Positions 1 to 9,189 of a stretch of DNA of 52,866 nucleotides are shown one piece after another. The stretch's first letter is position 1; each line of letters starts with the position of its first letter. The position numbers and the translations under genes are program-made. This DNA comes from Pinguiococcus pyrenoidosus. Lineage: Eukaryota > Sar > Pinguiophyceae > Pinguiochrysidales > Pinguiochrysidaceae. The stretch lies in assembly GCA_019677205.1 (NCBI GenBank), contig JAAMXY010000625.1:1-52866 (forward strand), in the 5' to 3' direction. The notes beneath the pieces are model-generated. The model ran no database searches. It worked only from the letters and a program-made list of their open reading frames with translations, and had not been told where the DNA came from.

Positions 1-296
1 TCCCTTTCGCCGCTTTGTCATCGGCAGAAGAAGGCTCTTCCGCCACCAGCTCTCCACCGTCGGCCTCGAGCCGCACGAAAGGCGTGTCTGGCTCATCAAT
101 CTTCATCCTCGTCCCTCGCTCTTTGTCGTGCTCAGCTGAAGACAAGGGGCGACAGACAAAGCAGAATGAAAGAAAAGTCACCAAGAGACCAGTTAGGAGA
201 GGCCCTACCGATCGTGGCTTCGTCCCACTTGATCTGCTTCGGCTTCCGAGGCCTCTCCTTCGCATCCGCGGCACTCGATGCCTCCACCGCATCCAT
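1..296 (-). CDS. Protein phosphatase inhibitor-2 (IPP-2/PPP1R2) family, partial at the window edge
   Basis: Two exons, complement(join(<1..135,209..296)). The ATG is at 296, the intron is 136-208 (GTAGGG donor, TTCAG acceptor, phase 1), and the rest of the gene runs off the left edge. The visible 73 or so residues carry both inhibitor-2 signatures: KWDEATI at about residues 23-29 and RMKIDEPDTPF just after the splice. In animal and plant inhibitor-2 these segments bind the protein phosphatase 1 catalytic subunit, and the TP in the second motif is the GSK3-type phosphosite. An acidic stretch follows. The usual N-terminal GILK-like motif is not seen, so a further upstream exon is possible. Head-to-head with the VPS9 gene, 275 bp apart. 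The role as a PP1 regulator is inferred from the family. Confidence 0.8.
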
Positions 297-571
297 GCTC
301 CTAACGCCCAGTGAGTAAGAGACTTCCGCACAACAATGCGCGAGGCTTCGCAGCCAAAAAATGGCCGAAAAAGGGGGAAAAGGGGCGCTTTTCCCGAACG
401 GGACAGACGCCGAATTCTGGAGCTGGGACAGACGGCAAAAGTCGAAAAAGCAAAACCACCGTGTCTGTCCGGCGTTCCAGCACCTCCGTCCGCGTTCCCG
501 CCAAAACGTTCGTTCGAACCGCGGAAGAGCGCTTAAACTTCGGGTTCGGACGCTCCGGCGGCTCTTCGCCC
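297..571. promoter_or_regulatory. Divergent intergenic region (inhibitor-2 / VPS9)
   Basis: The region lies between the ATG codons of two genes transcribed in opposite directions. It holds two direct copies of GGACAGACG at 401-409 and 426-434 and an inverted near-copy at 462-470. There is also a GCGCTTTTCCCG block at about 386-397. The frame open through here into the VPS9 gene starts at a GTG, has no ATG before 572, and is taken as untranslated. Confidence 0.4.
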
Positions 572-2140
572 ATGTCGTCGAGCAACGCGGAAGACGCAGA
601 GGACGATCGCGACTCGCTGGGCGCGCTGGACCTGCAGGAACTGGAGTCCTTCATGGCCTCCTTGGACGACGCGGGTCTTTCGGCGCCCAAAGGCGCTTCC
701 GCATGGCCGGAAGCGCCCGAGCCGCCCGCGTTCCGCGACGCTGCGGAAGATGAAGTGACTTTGGAGGCCCTGATGCGTGAGAATCGCACGCAAGGTAGTG
801 GCGAGGAGGATAAGCTTCTGCCGAAGGCCGTTTTACGCGCCAAGCTGGACGAAATGGGCTTTTCCGCGACGGACGTTCAGGCGGCCATGCGCGATCTGCA
901 GGCGTTCCAGGACGAGAGCGAGAGCAGCGGGGCCTTCGCGGTGCCGAGCGGCGGCGTAGATGGGTTTTTAGAGCGCGTAATGGAGCGGGAACCCGTGGCG
1001 GATGTCTTCGGTTCGGATGTGGGCGAGGGATCTGGGGGAGATATCCTAGAAGAGCTGCTCAACCCGACTGTCAATTCGAGACACAATCCTCTGGCACTCC
1101 CGAACGACGGGATGCTCGGCTCGTCGGCGTTTCTGCGGGCGCAGAGGAAGCCGAGGGGCGGCTGGTTGGCGTCTCCAAGCCGGGCGACGGATCGGTCGAA
1201 GCTGTTCGGTGAGAGGAGTGGGCAGAGCGTCGGGTCAGACAGCCGCGAGAGAAAGCTCTTCTCGGCCGGAGAGCTTCAGGCTGGAGGCGCGGTGCCAGAA
1301 GAGTCGCAGTCGGCGGCGTCGAGTCGCACGGCGCTCTCCGACGTCAACGGCATGTCCTACGAGGAGTTCATCGTGCGGTTGCTGCAGCCGGCGAGCTCCG
1401 ACCTGCTGGATTATGTCCGCAACCTGATCAACTCGATACTGCACGCGCACGCGGAGAACGACCCGAGCTGCGAGGAGCTGCGAGGGACGCTGACCAATTT
1501 CTACGGTGTGATGATCACGTCCATGGCCTCCCACCGCGCTTGGGGATCCGCAAATCCTCCCGTAGACGAAGATGGGCTCCTCTCTGCGCGGAACTGGCTT
1601 GAGAAGTTTGTGATGTCCAAGATTGGGCACATCTGCTTTGCTGCCGCTCAGGAAACGGCGCAGGATGACGCGCTGTTGAGGAAGATGGAGCAGCTCCGGC
1701 TGCTCACGCCCGAGGATCTCCATGTGCCGGAGTACGTCCAGAACGAGCTGAGCCTGGAGCTTGCAGCAGCGGAGCTGAGGAAGATCAACGGGGTCGTGAC
1801 GCCGGGGGAGAAGATTGCCTGCGTCGTCCAGTGCGCGACGATGATCTTCAGCGTGCTCAATCTGGCGAGAAAGCGAGGAGACACGACAAGCCGCCCCGGA
1901 GCGGACGACTTCCTCCCCGTATTCATCTACGTCGTGTTGCAAGCACGCGTCCCCAAGCTGCAATCGAACTGTGCCTACATCGAAGCGTTTCACAATCCGG
2001 TGAACCTCATGTCGAAGGCGGGCTACTGCTTCGTGAATCTTTGCTCCGCGTCAGCGTTCATCATGGACCTGGACTGCACGTCTATCGGAATGGATCCGAA
2101 GGCGTTCGACGAGAAAATCGCAGAAGCGGCGGCACTTTGA
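572..2140 (+). CDS. VPS9-domain guanine nucleotide exchange factor (Rab5/Rabex-5 type)
   Basis: Single exon, 522 aa. The start is the first ATG in a frame that is open further upstream only from a GTG. Residues 1-250 are acidic, Ser-rich and low in complexity, with no recognised domain. Residues about 260-330 look like the helical bundle that precedes VPS9 domains. The VPS9 core is at about 370-505, with GADDFLPVFIYVVL (including the conserved Asp) near 443 and GYCFVNLCSA near 483 (including the conserved Tyr). VPS9 proteins load GTP on Rab5-type GTPases on early endosomes, and that role is inferred here. No ubiquitin-binding zinc finger is visible, so this is a VPS9 protein of unknown subtype. 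The gene ends 1.1 kb from the convergent lipase gene. Confidence 0.85.
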   Translation: MSSSNAEDAEDDRDSLGALDLQELESFMASLDDAGLSAPKGASAWPEAPEPPAFRDAAEDEVTLEALMRENRTQGSGEEDKLLPKAVLRAKLDEMGFSATDVQAAMRDLQAFQDESESSGAFAVPSGGVDGFLERVMEREPVADVFGSDVGEGSGGDILEELLNPTVNSRHNPLALPNDGMLGSSAFLRAQRKPRGGWLASPSRATDRSKLFGERSGQSVGSDSRERKLFSAGELQAGGAVPEESQSAASSRTALSDVNGMSYEEFIVRLLQPASSDLLDYVRNLINSILHAHAENDPSCEELRGTLTNFYGVMITSMASHRAWGSANPPVDEDGLLSARNWLEKFVMSKIGHICFAAAQETAQDDALLRKMEQLRLLTPEDLHVPEYVQNELSLELAAAELRKINGVVTPGEKIACVVQCATMIFSVLNLARKRGDTTSRPGADDFLPVFIYVVLQARVPKLQSNCAYIEAFHNPVNLMSKAGYCFVNLCSASAFIMDLDCTSIGMDPKAFDEKIAEAAAL

Positions 2141-3244
2141 AGAGCGAAAAAGACAGCACCCCGTCGGAACCTTGAGACAGAAGATCGATGCTTCGAGTTC
2201 CATCGCTTTGATTGCGAATGGAGCGGCTTTGTCTCCCAAGATGGTCGTTCCGGGAGAGCTGGGGTAGCGGAAGCTCTTCCCGAAAGAGCTAGAATCCGTT
2301 GTCTAAAGAGATTGGGACACGCGTCGTAGCACCCGGCGTGATATTTGCTTTGGCGCAGACCTGCGTCATTTGCTTCATGCTTGCCGCGCAGCGAAGGCAT
2401 GATGGCATACCGATTTCGCCGCCGTTCGCATGCAGGGCGCCCTCAGCGTGGTAGAGAGGCTGCGTACAGCAAGGCGGGACAGGCGCCAACAGCTCTGTGA
2501 GGTAGACTCGTGTCTGTGTCGAAGTAGAGTGGAGTGGAGTGGAGTGGAGTAGAGTGGACTAGACACGGGCGAGCGGTGAAATGGCTGTGACGTACGAAAT
2601 ATGAAGGGCATAGAGGGGATGAAGAGGATGAAGAGCATGAAGAGCATGAAGAGCATGAAGAGCATGAAGAGCATGAAGAGGACGCAGGAGATGAGGGGGG
2701 GGGGGAAGACGGCCTCGCCGTGCTTGCGAAGCCGTTCCGGCATGCCAAGGAGCCCGGAGGAAGGAGCCCGTCGGCGGAGCATTTCGTCTCGTGTTGTGTG
2801 GCATGCAACACAAGCATTCTGAGTGAAGAAATTGGCGCAGAAGAGAAACGGGCAGCATGGCAGTATTCCGCATCCGCCGCAGAGATCCGAGTGGGAGAGG
2901 TTAGAGAAGGACCTTCGGAGGCGTTTGATGTGACCCGAGAAGAACTAGAAGTACCCTTGACGCAGAAGAGGCGAGTGCACACCTCGGTGAAAGGGAAATA
3001 GTTTGATTCCTTGTGCAAAGACTTGACTCTGGATCCGTTCGTGGTCATTGGGAAGCCGCGAAACACGACTGTCTCACCAAAGTCATGTACCACATTCCCG
3101 GCAATGTGCAAATCAAAAGCCCGCTTTCGCTGGCCTTGGGCGGGAACTTTGACCGACGCCGTTCGTCATTGTGAAGGCGGGCTGCCATCTCTATCTTGCG
3201 ACTCCCATGGATTCTCCATGCTCGCTGTCTACGCCTAGTCGCGC
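2141..3244. other. Long convergent gap with minisatellite, no convincing gene
   Basis: About 1.1 kb between two convergent genes. The open frames here (for example minus strand 2443-3111, 222 codons) are rich in Ser and Pro, owe much of their length to the repeats and resemble nothing I know. The stretch also holds GGAGT repeats at about 2527-2560 and a 9-bp array at about 2618-2681. It probably contains the 3' untranslated regions of both neighbours. Confidence 0.5.
2618..2681. repeat. 9-bp minisatellite (AAGAGCATG units)
   Basis: Five to six nearly perfect head-to-tail copies of AAGAGCATG, preceded by degenerate copies (AAGAGGATG). Because the unit is a multiple of three, it creates artificial Met-Lys-Ser repeats in one frame. 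A few tens of bases upstream, at about 2527-2560, there is a second short array of GGAGT units. Confidence 0.85.
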
Positions 3245-5551
3245 TCACCGATGGGCATTCTCGGCCTCCGGCACGATGGACCCTAGAGACATGGCCCCGA
3301 AGGACTCCTTCGCGGGTGAAGCGGTGGCGAAATCCTCCGAGTCGTCGTGGATGGGAAGGCTTCGCAGCCACTTCCGCCGCGAAGACGAAGGAGTCGCGCG
3401 CAGGCTCGCCCTCCTGCGGGGCGTGTTGCCCGTCTCCGACGCCACGGCGTCCTCCAACTCGTAGAGGCAGTCTTCTATCTGCCGCCCTAGTCTGTAGTGA
3501 TGCTTGAGGAATGCCACCTTGCGCCAAGCAGCGACTTGGCCCCGCTGCAGATATCTGTCGACGTCTCTGGGGCTGGGGTCCGAGACGAGCTTGAAGAAAT
3601 CGAAAAAACTCACTCTTGGCACGATGGTCACGCTGCCGTCGAAATCCTGGGTCATCACCGTGCCGGTGAAGCCCGGCGCCGCCTCGATGATCTGCAGGAA
3701 GTGCAGCTTTGCTAGCATGTCTACTTTCAGGTACGCCTCCAAGACGCTGAGGAGGAATCCGCCCCGCCAGCTCTCGTCCTGCTGTGATCGGGACCATCTC
3801 GAGGGCTGCCCCACGTCTCCCTTGCTGCTAAAGAAGAAGGGCACGACGTGGGGATTGCACTGTGCTACCACGAAGAACCTGCAATTGAAAGTCTCCGCCA
3901 GGCCCGCGATGGGAATGTCGGAGGTGATGCTTCCGTCGAAATAGAGCTCCGCGTTCTGATGCACGCGGATGACGCCGTCGGGGCCTTTGATGCGCAACCG
4001 CATCGGCTGGATGAAGCCAGGAACCGCAGCGGACGCGAGCACGGCGGAGCCGATCACGACGTTCGGGGCCGTGATGTGATTCACGAGGATCGGCGGACCG
4101 CTTCGCTTCGCGACGCTGAGCGTGATGTTGAGCACGCGACCTGTCTTCTGGTAGGCCTCCTCAAACGTCATGTCCCCAGACGTCCACCAACGGATGTTAT
4201 CCAACCAGTCCTTCTGAGTGAAGAGGGACCCTTCGCGCAGGAGGTTCCGGATGCACTGGGTCCACGGCGTCTGGAAGCACGTGAGGTGCTGAAGGAGGAC
4301 GTCCTTCTGCAGATCCCTGGCGATCTCATCATCCTTGCGCGTGCACACAAACGATGCGACCACGGAACCAGCTGAAGTGCCGCTCATGATGTCGGGGAGG
4401 CACTCGTTCTCAAAGAGCGCCTTCACAATGCCAAAGTGGTAGTTTCCCATGGCGGCCCCTCCGCTGAGGCACAGGGCGGTGCTCCCGAACGCCTTCTTCG
4501 CCCTGTTGACGAGCTTGTGCGCGTACTTGAGATCGGCCACCGGATCTCCCTTGGTGGAGATCGTCGGGGGATCCTTCAAATACGCCACCGATCGTCTCGG
4601 AGATCTGCTGTTGGCGTGCGTTGGGGACACCTTGTCCTCCTCGCCCGACACCTGCCGGAGCAGAGCCCGGCAGCACTCGATCGTGGAGACTGTTCGGACC
4701 GGCGTCCGGGGACAGACAATCGAGTTGAGTGTCTCGAGAGACCGCGCGAGCTCTTCGATAAACTCGGTCACGATGAGCTTTGGTTCGCCTCCGTTGGTGT
4801 ACGAAAACTGCTCTTCGCCCATGACGCCGCCCACGTTGGCCCGGGTGCAAATCTGCAGCGTCTGGAACAGCTCCTGGGCATTTCCCGTGTTCCGGCCCTT
4901 CCTCAGATCGCGCAGCAGCTCCTCCACGAAGTTCCAATTGTGCTGCTTGTTGTTCACGCGCTTCTGCCAAACGTCGCGGCCTTGCGAATGGTCCAGCTCC
5001 CTCGCCAGCGCCAGCCACTCTTCGTAGCTCTTCGCATTCTCCATCTGGTTCCGGAGGCGGCGATGCTTGGGCGTGGCGACCACGGCCTCGACCACCCGGA
5101 TGAAGATGCGCAAGATGGCGTACACGGCCAGCTCGCCAGCGATCACGAAGTACACGGCCAGCAGGATGGGCCAGCGGAAGAGCTGCCGAGGGATCGAGTT
5201 GTTCACCCGCGGCAGCATGGTCAACAGCAGGGCCAGCAGGATCAGGCCGCCGCAGCCTCTCCACATGAACACGGCCCATCTCCAGTCCGGGGTGGGCCAC
5301 AGAAACGATCCAATCTTCTGCATCATGGCCTCGTAGCGGGCGGAGGCGTCGCCAGGCGCCATCAGCTCTTCAAAGCTGATCGTCCCATCGTTGTCCAAGT
5401 CCAGGCGCCCAAACAGAGCTCGCGGGTTCGGGAAGGTGTTATTATACGCCTCTTCCCACACCCGAGTCTCAAAGGTCGACGCCAGACTGCGCCAAACTCG
5501 GCCAAGAGCCGTCCGTAAGGACTCCTGGATCACTTGTACGGTTCCGTTCAT
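3245..5551 (-). CDS. EF-hand plus patatin-like phospholipase / SDP1-type triacylglycerol lipase
   Basis: Single exon, 768 aa, ATG at 5551. Domains in order: an EF-hand loop DLDNDGTISFEE at residues 51-62; two hydrophobic segments at about 91-113 and 126-150, likely a membrane hairpin or two membrane helices; a DUF3336-like region at about 165-300; and a patatin domain from about 355. The patatin domain has the oxyanion motif GGAAMG (364-369), nucleophile elbow GTSAG (391-395, Ser393) and catalytic Asp in DGS (Asp539). This DUF3336-patatin layout is that of SDP1, Tgl3/4/5 and related lipid-droplet lipases that hydrolyse triacylglycerol or release acyl chains from phospholipids. The N-terminal EF-hand suggests calcium control (inference). 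The C-terminal 80 residues are basic, Ser-rich and probably disordered. All catalytic residues are present, so the enzyme should be active. Confidence 0.88.
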   Translation of the reverse strand: MNGTVQVIQESLRTALGRVWRSLASTFETRVWEEAYNNTFPNPRALFGRLDLDNDGTISFEELMAPGDASARYEAMMQKIGSFLWPTPDWRWAVFMWRGCGGLILLALLLTMLPRVNNSIPRQLFRWPILLAVYFVIAGELAVYAILRIFIRVVEAVVATPKHRRLRNQMENAKSYEEWLALARELDHSQGRDVWQKRVNNKQHNWNFVEELLRDLRKGRNTGNAQELFQTLQICTRANVGGVMGEEQFSYTNGGEPKLIVTEFIEELARSLETLNSIVCPRTPVRTVSTIECCRALLRQVSGEEDKVSPTHANSRSPRRSVAYLKDPPTISTKGDPVADLKYAHKLVNRAKKAFGSTALCLSGGAAMGNYHFGIVKALFENECLPDIMSGTSAGSVVASFVCTRKDDEIARDLQKDVLLQHLTCFQTPWTQCIRNLLREGSLFTQKDWLDNIRWWTSGDMTFEEAYQKTGRVLNITLSVAKRSGPPILVNHITAPNVVIGSAVLASAAVPGFIQPMRLRIKGPDGVIRVHQNAELYFDGSITSDIPIAGLAETFNCRFFVVAQCNPHVVPFFFSSKGDVGQPSRWSRSQQDESWRGGFLLSVLEAYLKVDMLAKLHFLQIIEAAPGFTGTVMTQDFDGSVTIVPRVSFFDFFKLVSDPSPRDVDRYLQRGQVAAWRKVAFLKHHYRLGRQIEDCLYELEDAVASETGNTPRRRASLRATPSSSRRKWLRSLPIHDDSEDFATASPAKESFGAMSLGSIVPEAENAHR

Positions 5552-5557
5552 TATTTC

Positions 5558-5596
5558 CTCTTCTTCTTCTTCTTCTTCTTCTTCTTCTTCTTCTTC
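5558..5596. repeat. (TTC)n / (GAA)n microsatellite in the lipase leader
   Basis: About 13 uninterrupted TTC triplets on the plus strand. On the transcribed strand this is a (GAA)n tract ending about 6 bases before the lipase ATG at 5551, so it would lie in the 5' untranslated region. Confidence 0.9.
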
Positions 5597-6686
5597 TGCG
5601 TCTCAGCAGCAACTTGACATTGGCCTCAGGATGACCCAGGCACTCGAGCAGACACCCGCAAAGCGCTAGAGCACCAGAATGTGGCCAAAACGAAGCGTAT
5701 CCACGCCTGCAGCAGTGGACCGATGGCGGGAGCGAGCAGCGCTGACGCTAAATTTGCGGCGTGCGTGGCGCTTAAAGTTGCCTTCTGGCGATTATTTGGG
5801 CTTCGGGTAAAGATAGAAGCAGTACGGCACGGTTGGAGGCCTTGGTCCGCCCAGAGAAACAACAGAAGCCCCCGCAAGGCAGAGGGTTCAAATGGCCGGC
5901 GAACCAGCTGCTCGGCGCTCTCCCAAAGTCGGACGCCTCTTGTGGCGCTCCACACCCGTGGACTTTCCAGAACCTTTAGAACCGGTTTCGAAGTCCAATC
6001 GGCTCTCAAAGTCGCTCTGCGGCGCGCGAAACGCAGGTCTGCGGCTGGCGCGCCACGCGTGCGATTGTATAGCGAATTAGCGCGCGAACTGCTTTCCGTA
6101 GTCACGGAAACTGGCAATTTTTCAGAGAATCTTGGACGAGTGTTGCTGAAACTCTTGAAGTTTGGGTGACTGCGAAGCAAGCGAAGCTGGCCATGACCAA
6201 TCGGGATCGAGAGGGTGTCGCACGGTGGCCAATCGCGTTGCAGCGCTGACTCGGGACGCGAATCGAAACGGCGGAAGGGCCGATGCCTACAGCACGCTCA
6301 AAGAGTTGCATGCCTAACAGCCAATACCCGCGTCGTATCTGTCGATGCCGGCCGTGTATGGGCCAAATTCGCGGGAGAAGCCGATTGGACGGGGATCGTT
6401 CTCCGAACCTTGTTGCGCGCCAGAAGTACAGCACGACACCAGCCGCAGAACGAGAAACGGGACCACCAGAATTCCCGGCGCCTCTCTCTTTCCTCTCGTC
6501 TCATTCAAAAAGCGCCGCTTTCCAGAACCGTTTTGTCTCGGTTGTTTCTCCTTGAAACGCCCACAACTGCTCGAAAGCTTCTCTTGCTTTCGAACGGATC
6601 CTCAAGTGAGGCGTCGATAGTCGATCGGCCACCGGCGTTGTTGCGCATCCAGCTACTCCAAGCCTCCACGAGGCCCTGAGAGTGCC
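5597..6686. other. Long gap without a convincing gene
   Basis: Open frames exist on both strands (plus 5723-6169 from an ATG; minus 5626-6180 from a non-ATG codon). Neither shows recognisable domains, and their composition looks like antisense shadow. The presumed promoter of the lipase lies at the left. I see no RNA gene here. Confidence 0.4.
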
Positions 6687-7633
6687 ATGAGCGCCGCAGT
6701 TGAAGATGGCGTCTGCGCAGCTATCGAAAAGCAGTCGGTGGAGATCGCTGCGCGAAGCTTGAGCGTGACGTTGCTGGTACCGGCGCGGGAGGGGTACTTG
6801 GCGACGTCGACAGTGTACAATTGCTGTTGTGCGACGACGCATTCTGGTACGCTTTTGTAGACCTTGATACGTGCACGTCATGTGAGCTTCCATTGACATC
6901 AGAATCGGCAAAGATGTGCATGTGGTGACAAACACCACCCGAGTCAGCGATGAAGACGGCCGGCCGATCGACGCGAAGCGGAATGCGGAACTTCGGCGGA
7001 TCCAATGTCGCCTTCCCTATGGGGAGACGTCCGCTTTCAAGTCTCTGAAAGAGGCGCCTCTCATGACCTTCCTCGACGTGGATGCGTATCTGAAGAAGAA
7101 GAAGGTGGGTGCCCGTCACAGAGAAGACCATCGGATACCCAGGCATACAGCGTCGTCTGCTGAGAGACCTCGCAATCCCTTTCCACCACCGATCATATGA
7201 CGCTCTTTCTCTCCTTCGCCCTGCCGATCTCCTCTTCTGATGACAGATTCGAAATCGCAGTCTACTACGAGAGAAGAAGCAGTTCTTGGAAGCTTTGGAA
7301 GCAGCGCAGAAGAAGAGCACCGAAACACAAACAGCGGATGCTGTGGTGAAACCAATCGCTTCCGAATCCAAAATCACCATGAGGTACGCCACTCAGGTCA
7401 GCGCGGACGTGATCTCTGATGACGGCCACGGTGATGACGACCCGGAGCGGACAGTGGAGGAGGCGAAGCAGCCGGCGTCAGAAGCGGTGCGAGTGGGGGC
7501 TTGCAAAACGCCAGACGAACCCAAAGCGAAGGTCGCTGAGAGTGCCCACTGTCGGTGGTCACTCCGAGCCGAAGCTATCGACGAGAGCGCCGCTGTCGCC
7601 TTGGAGATTGGTGAGCTGTCAAAGCCGTCCTGA
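6687..7633 (+). CDS. Unrecognised three-exon gene running into the G-alpha pseudogene
   Basis: Proposed join(6687..6793,6903..7104,7247..7633), 231 aa. Intron 2 (GTGGGT...GACAG, phase 0) is well supported because it keeps a charged helix open across the junction (DAYLKKKK joined to IRNRSLLREKKQFLEALE). Intron 1 (GTACTT...ATCAG) was chosen as a phase-compatible donor and is weaker. The middle of the protein, with NTTRVSDEDGRP, RRIQCRLPYG and FLDVDAYL, looks like genuine protein but matches no family I know. The last 20 residues are odd: from 7574 the frame reads into sequence derived from a G-alpha subunit and stops at a TGA created by a frameshift there. Either the pseudogene supplied the present C-terminus, or the true last exon lies elsewhere. 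Confidence 0.45.
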
Positions 7634-8068
7634 AGGATCCGGGCATCCAGGCCAGGTGCAACGACCGCTCTGAGCTCCAGATCGTGGTGGCCATGAAGTA
7701 CATACAACTTCGGAGAGATCCATTGCATCATGCAGCCGGACTTCCTGGCCAACCAGAACGACATGCTGTACGCGCCAGTGCGGACGTCGGGCATCGTCTC
7801 GGAGCGATACAAGACCGACGGTTCGGTCTTCGAGATGTACGACAACCGGGGCCAGCGGAACGAGCGGCGGTAGTGGAACCACTGCTTCGACGATGTTACA
7901 GCGGTGATCTTCGCGGCGGCGCTCAGCGACTCTGATCAGCAGCTGCTTGAGGCCGCGGAAAGCAACCGCAAGGAAGAAGCTCGAAGCCCCTTCGACAAGG
8001 TCTGCAACAACCGCTACTTCCAGGAGCCCAGCAAGATCCTGAACCATGTAGACGTAGCCACACGACGG
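7574..8068 (+). pseudogene. Heterotrimeric G-protein alpha subunit pseudogene fragment
   Basis: About 165 codons resemble the end of the G-alpha helical domain and the following GTPase region up to the NKxD area. In order: a DPGIQARCNDRSELQ segment, then QPDFL, VRTSGIVSERY (switch I region), a DxxGQRNERR switch II, WNHCFDDVTAVIF and FDKVCNNRYFQ. It is broken in at least three places. About one base is missing near 7618-7621, a 4-bp TACA duplication sits at 7699-7706, and an in-frame TAG lies at 7871-7873 where G-alpha has Lys in NERRKW. The switch II DVGGQ has become DNRGQ. The N-terminal P-loop part and the C-terminal NKxD and TCAT parts were not found nearby. There are no introns in this stretch. 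It cannot encode a working G-alpha protein. Confidence 0.85.
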
Positions 8069-9189
8069 GATGGTGGTGATCCCAGACCGTATCCACGGGG
8101 CTATTCCGACTCGAAGGTGTGGTCGACGCACCACTTGAAAGCAAGGCCTCCCGCGCGTGCAACGACGCCCCCTTCCCCCCTCAACCCAAGGGAAAATTAT
8201 CGGATCTGGCCTGTACTCGCCAGGTTCTTCGACGGGAGTCTCTCCTTGTACGCCTGTGCATTCATGTGTATGTCGGTGCTCCGAAGGTCTCCATTCTTTC
8301 AAACTCGAAGAAGACCGTTTTGAATTCGCCGGTCACTCTGTCTCCGATCTCATACTCCTTGAAACTTGCAGTATGGTGTCCATTCTCGTGAGCACCCCCC
8401 GTCCGTGATCCCCAGCATGCCGCCGTTGGGCGCGATGATGTTCTCAAGATGATTCCTCAAGAGATCAACCATTCTGATCACTGCTGCAAATCTAGGGAAG
8501 AGTGCTGAAGAAGAAGGAATCTTGATATGGGAAGTCCCGAAGAGACTACGATAGGCAGAAGTGCTGCACGGTGTTTCGAAGTTGTCGGCGGTGGAACGTA
8601 GTTGCGCCCGCATTCACGCATGGCGTGTGCTCGGATTCGGAAGGATTGGAGTGTATTTATACATCGCCGAGGTAAGGAACCAGAAAGCAGAAAGCATGCA
8701 GAGCTTCCGCTGTAAGTTTCGTCTCGAAGATCTCGAAATCCAAAAGATCTCCTGAAGGCGTTCCCGACTGCCATACAACATCCAGACCCTGCACCAGCAT
8801 TCCAAATCCGGCAGTGATTGGAGCAGCAGTCGGAATGCAGACCGTTTGAGCCCGCCCGCCGTTCTTCGGACTTCGCTTTCGGAAGGGAGATCCAAAAGCC
8901 TCGGGCCGCGCGCAATCTGTCGTTCTGCTCTGGCCATTTTCTGCGCTGCAGTTGGCATCCAGAGACCTTCTCGCCCAAAGTCTTCAGCGAAGCATCAATT
9001 TCATCTCCCGCAGAACGAAGCTCTGAGGTATCCTTTGGCGCGTTTCTGCTGCAGTTCAGCCCTTTCCCCTTTCGGAGACCTCCGTGAGGAGACTATTCCC
9101 TTCGCCTCCATTCCTCTGGAAGTGCGCCTTTGTAACGTCCATCTCCGCGTCGACCTCAGGAATCTGACGCAGATTCCGACACAGGTGTC
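8069..9189. other. Gap with possible decayed minus-strand coding pieces
   Basis: No intact gene seen. On the minus strand, a frame at 8613-8350 ending near GGMLGITDGG continues, after a one-base shift at the C6 run (about 8395-8400), into a protein-like segment with EYEIGDRVTGEFKTVFFEFER, ending at 8262. Another frame at about 8850-8655 also looks partly protein-like. These may be remains of a broken gene of unknown family. A TATTTATA element lies at about 8653-8660. Confidence 0.3.

Noticed and set aside
311-571. 88-codon N-terminal extension of the VPS9 protein
   Set aside because: It starts at GTG, has no ATG and contains promoter-like repeats. The first ATG is at 572.
2443-3111. 222-codon minus-strand frame between VPS9 and the lipase
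   Set aside because: Low-complexity Ser/Pro/Cys runs caused by repeats, no domain, and it lies where two 3' untranslated regions are expected.
5626-6180. 184-codon minus-strand frame
   Set aside because: Starts at a non-ATG codon, matches nothing, and overlaps an equally long frame on the other strand.
6721-7392. 223-codon minus-strand frame
   Set aside because: Antisense shadow of the three-exon plus-strand gene, with composition unlike a protein.
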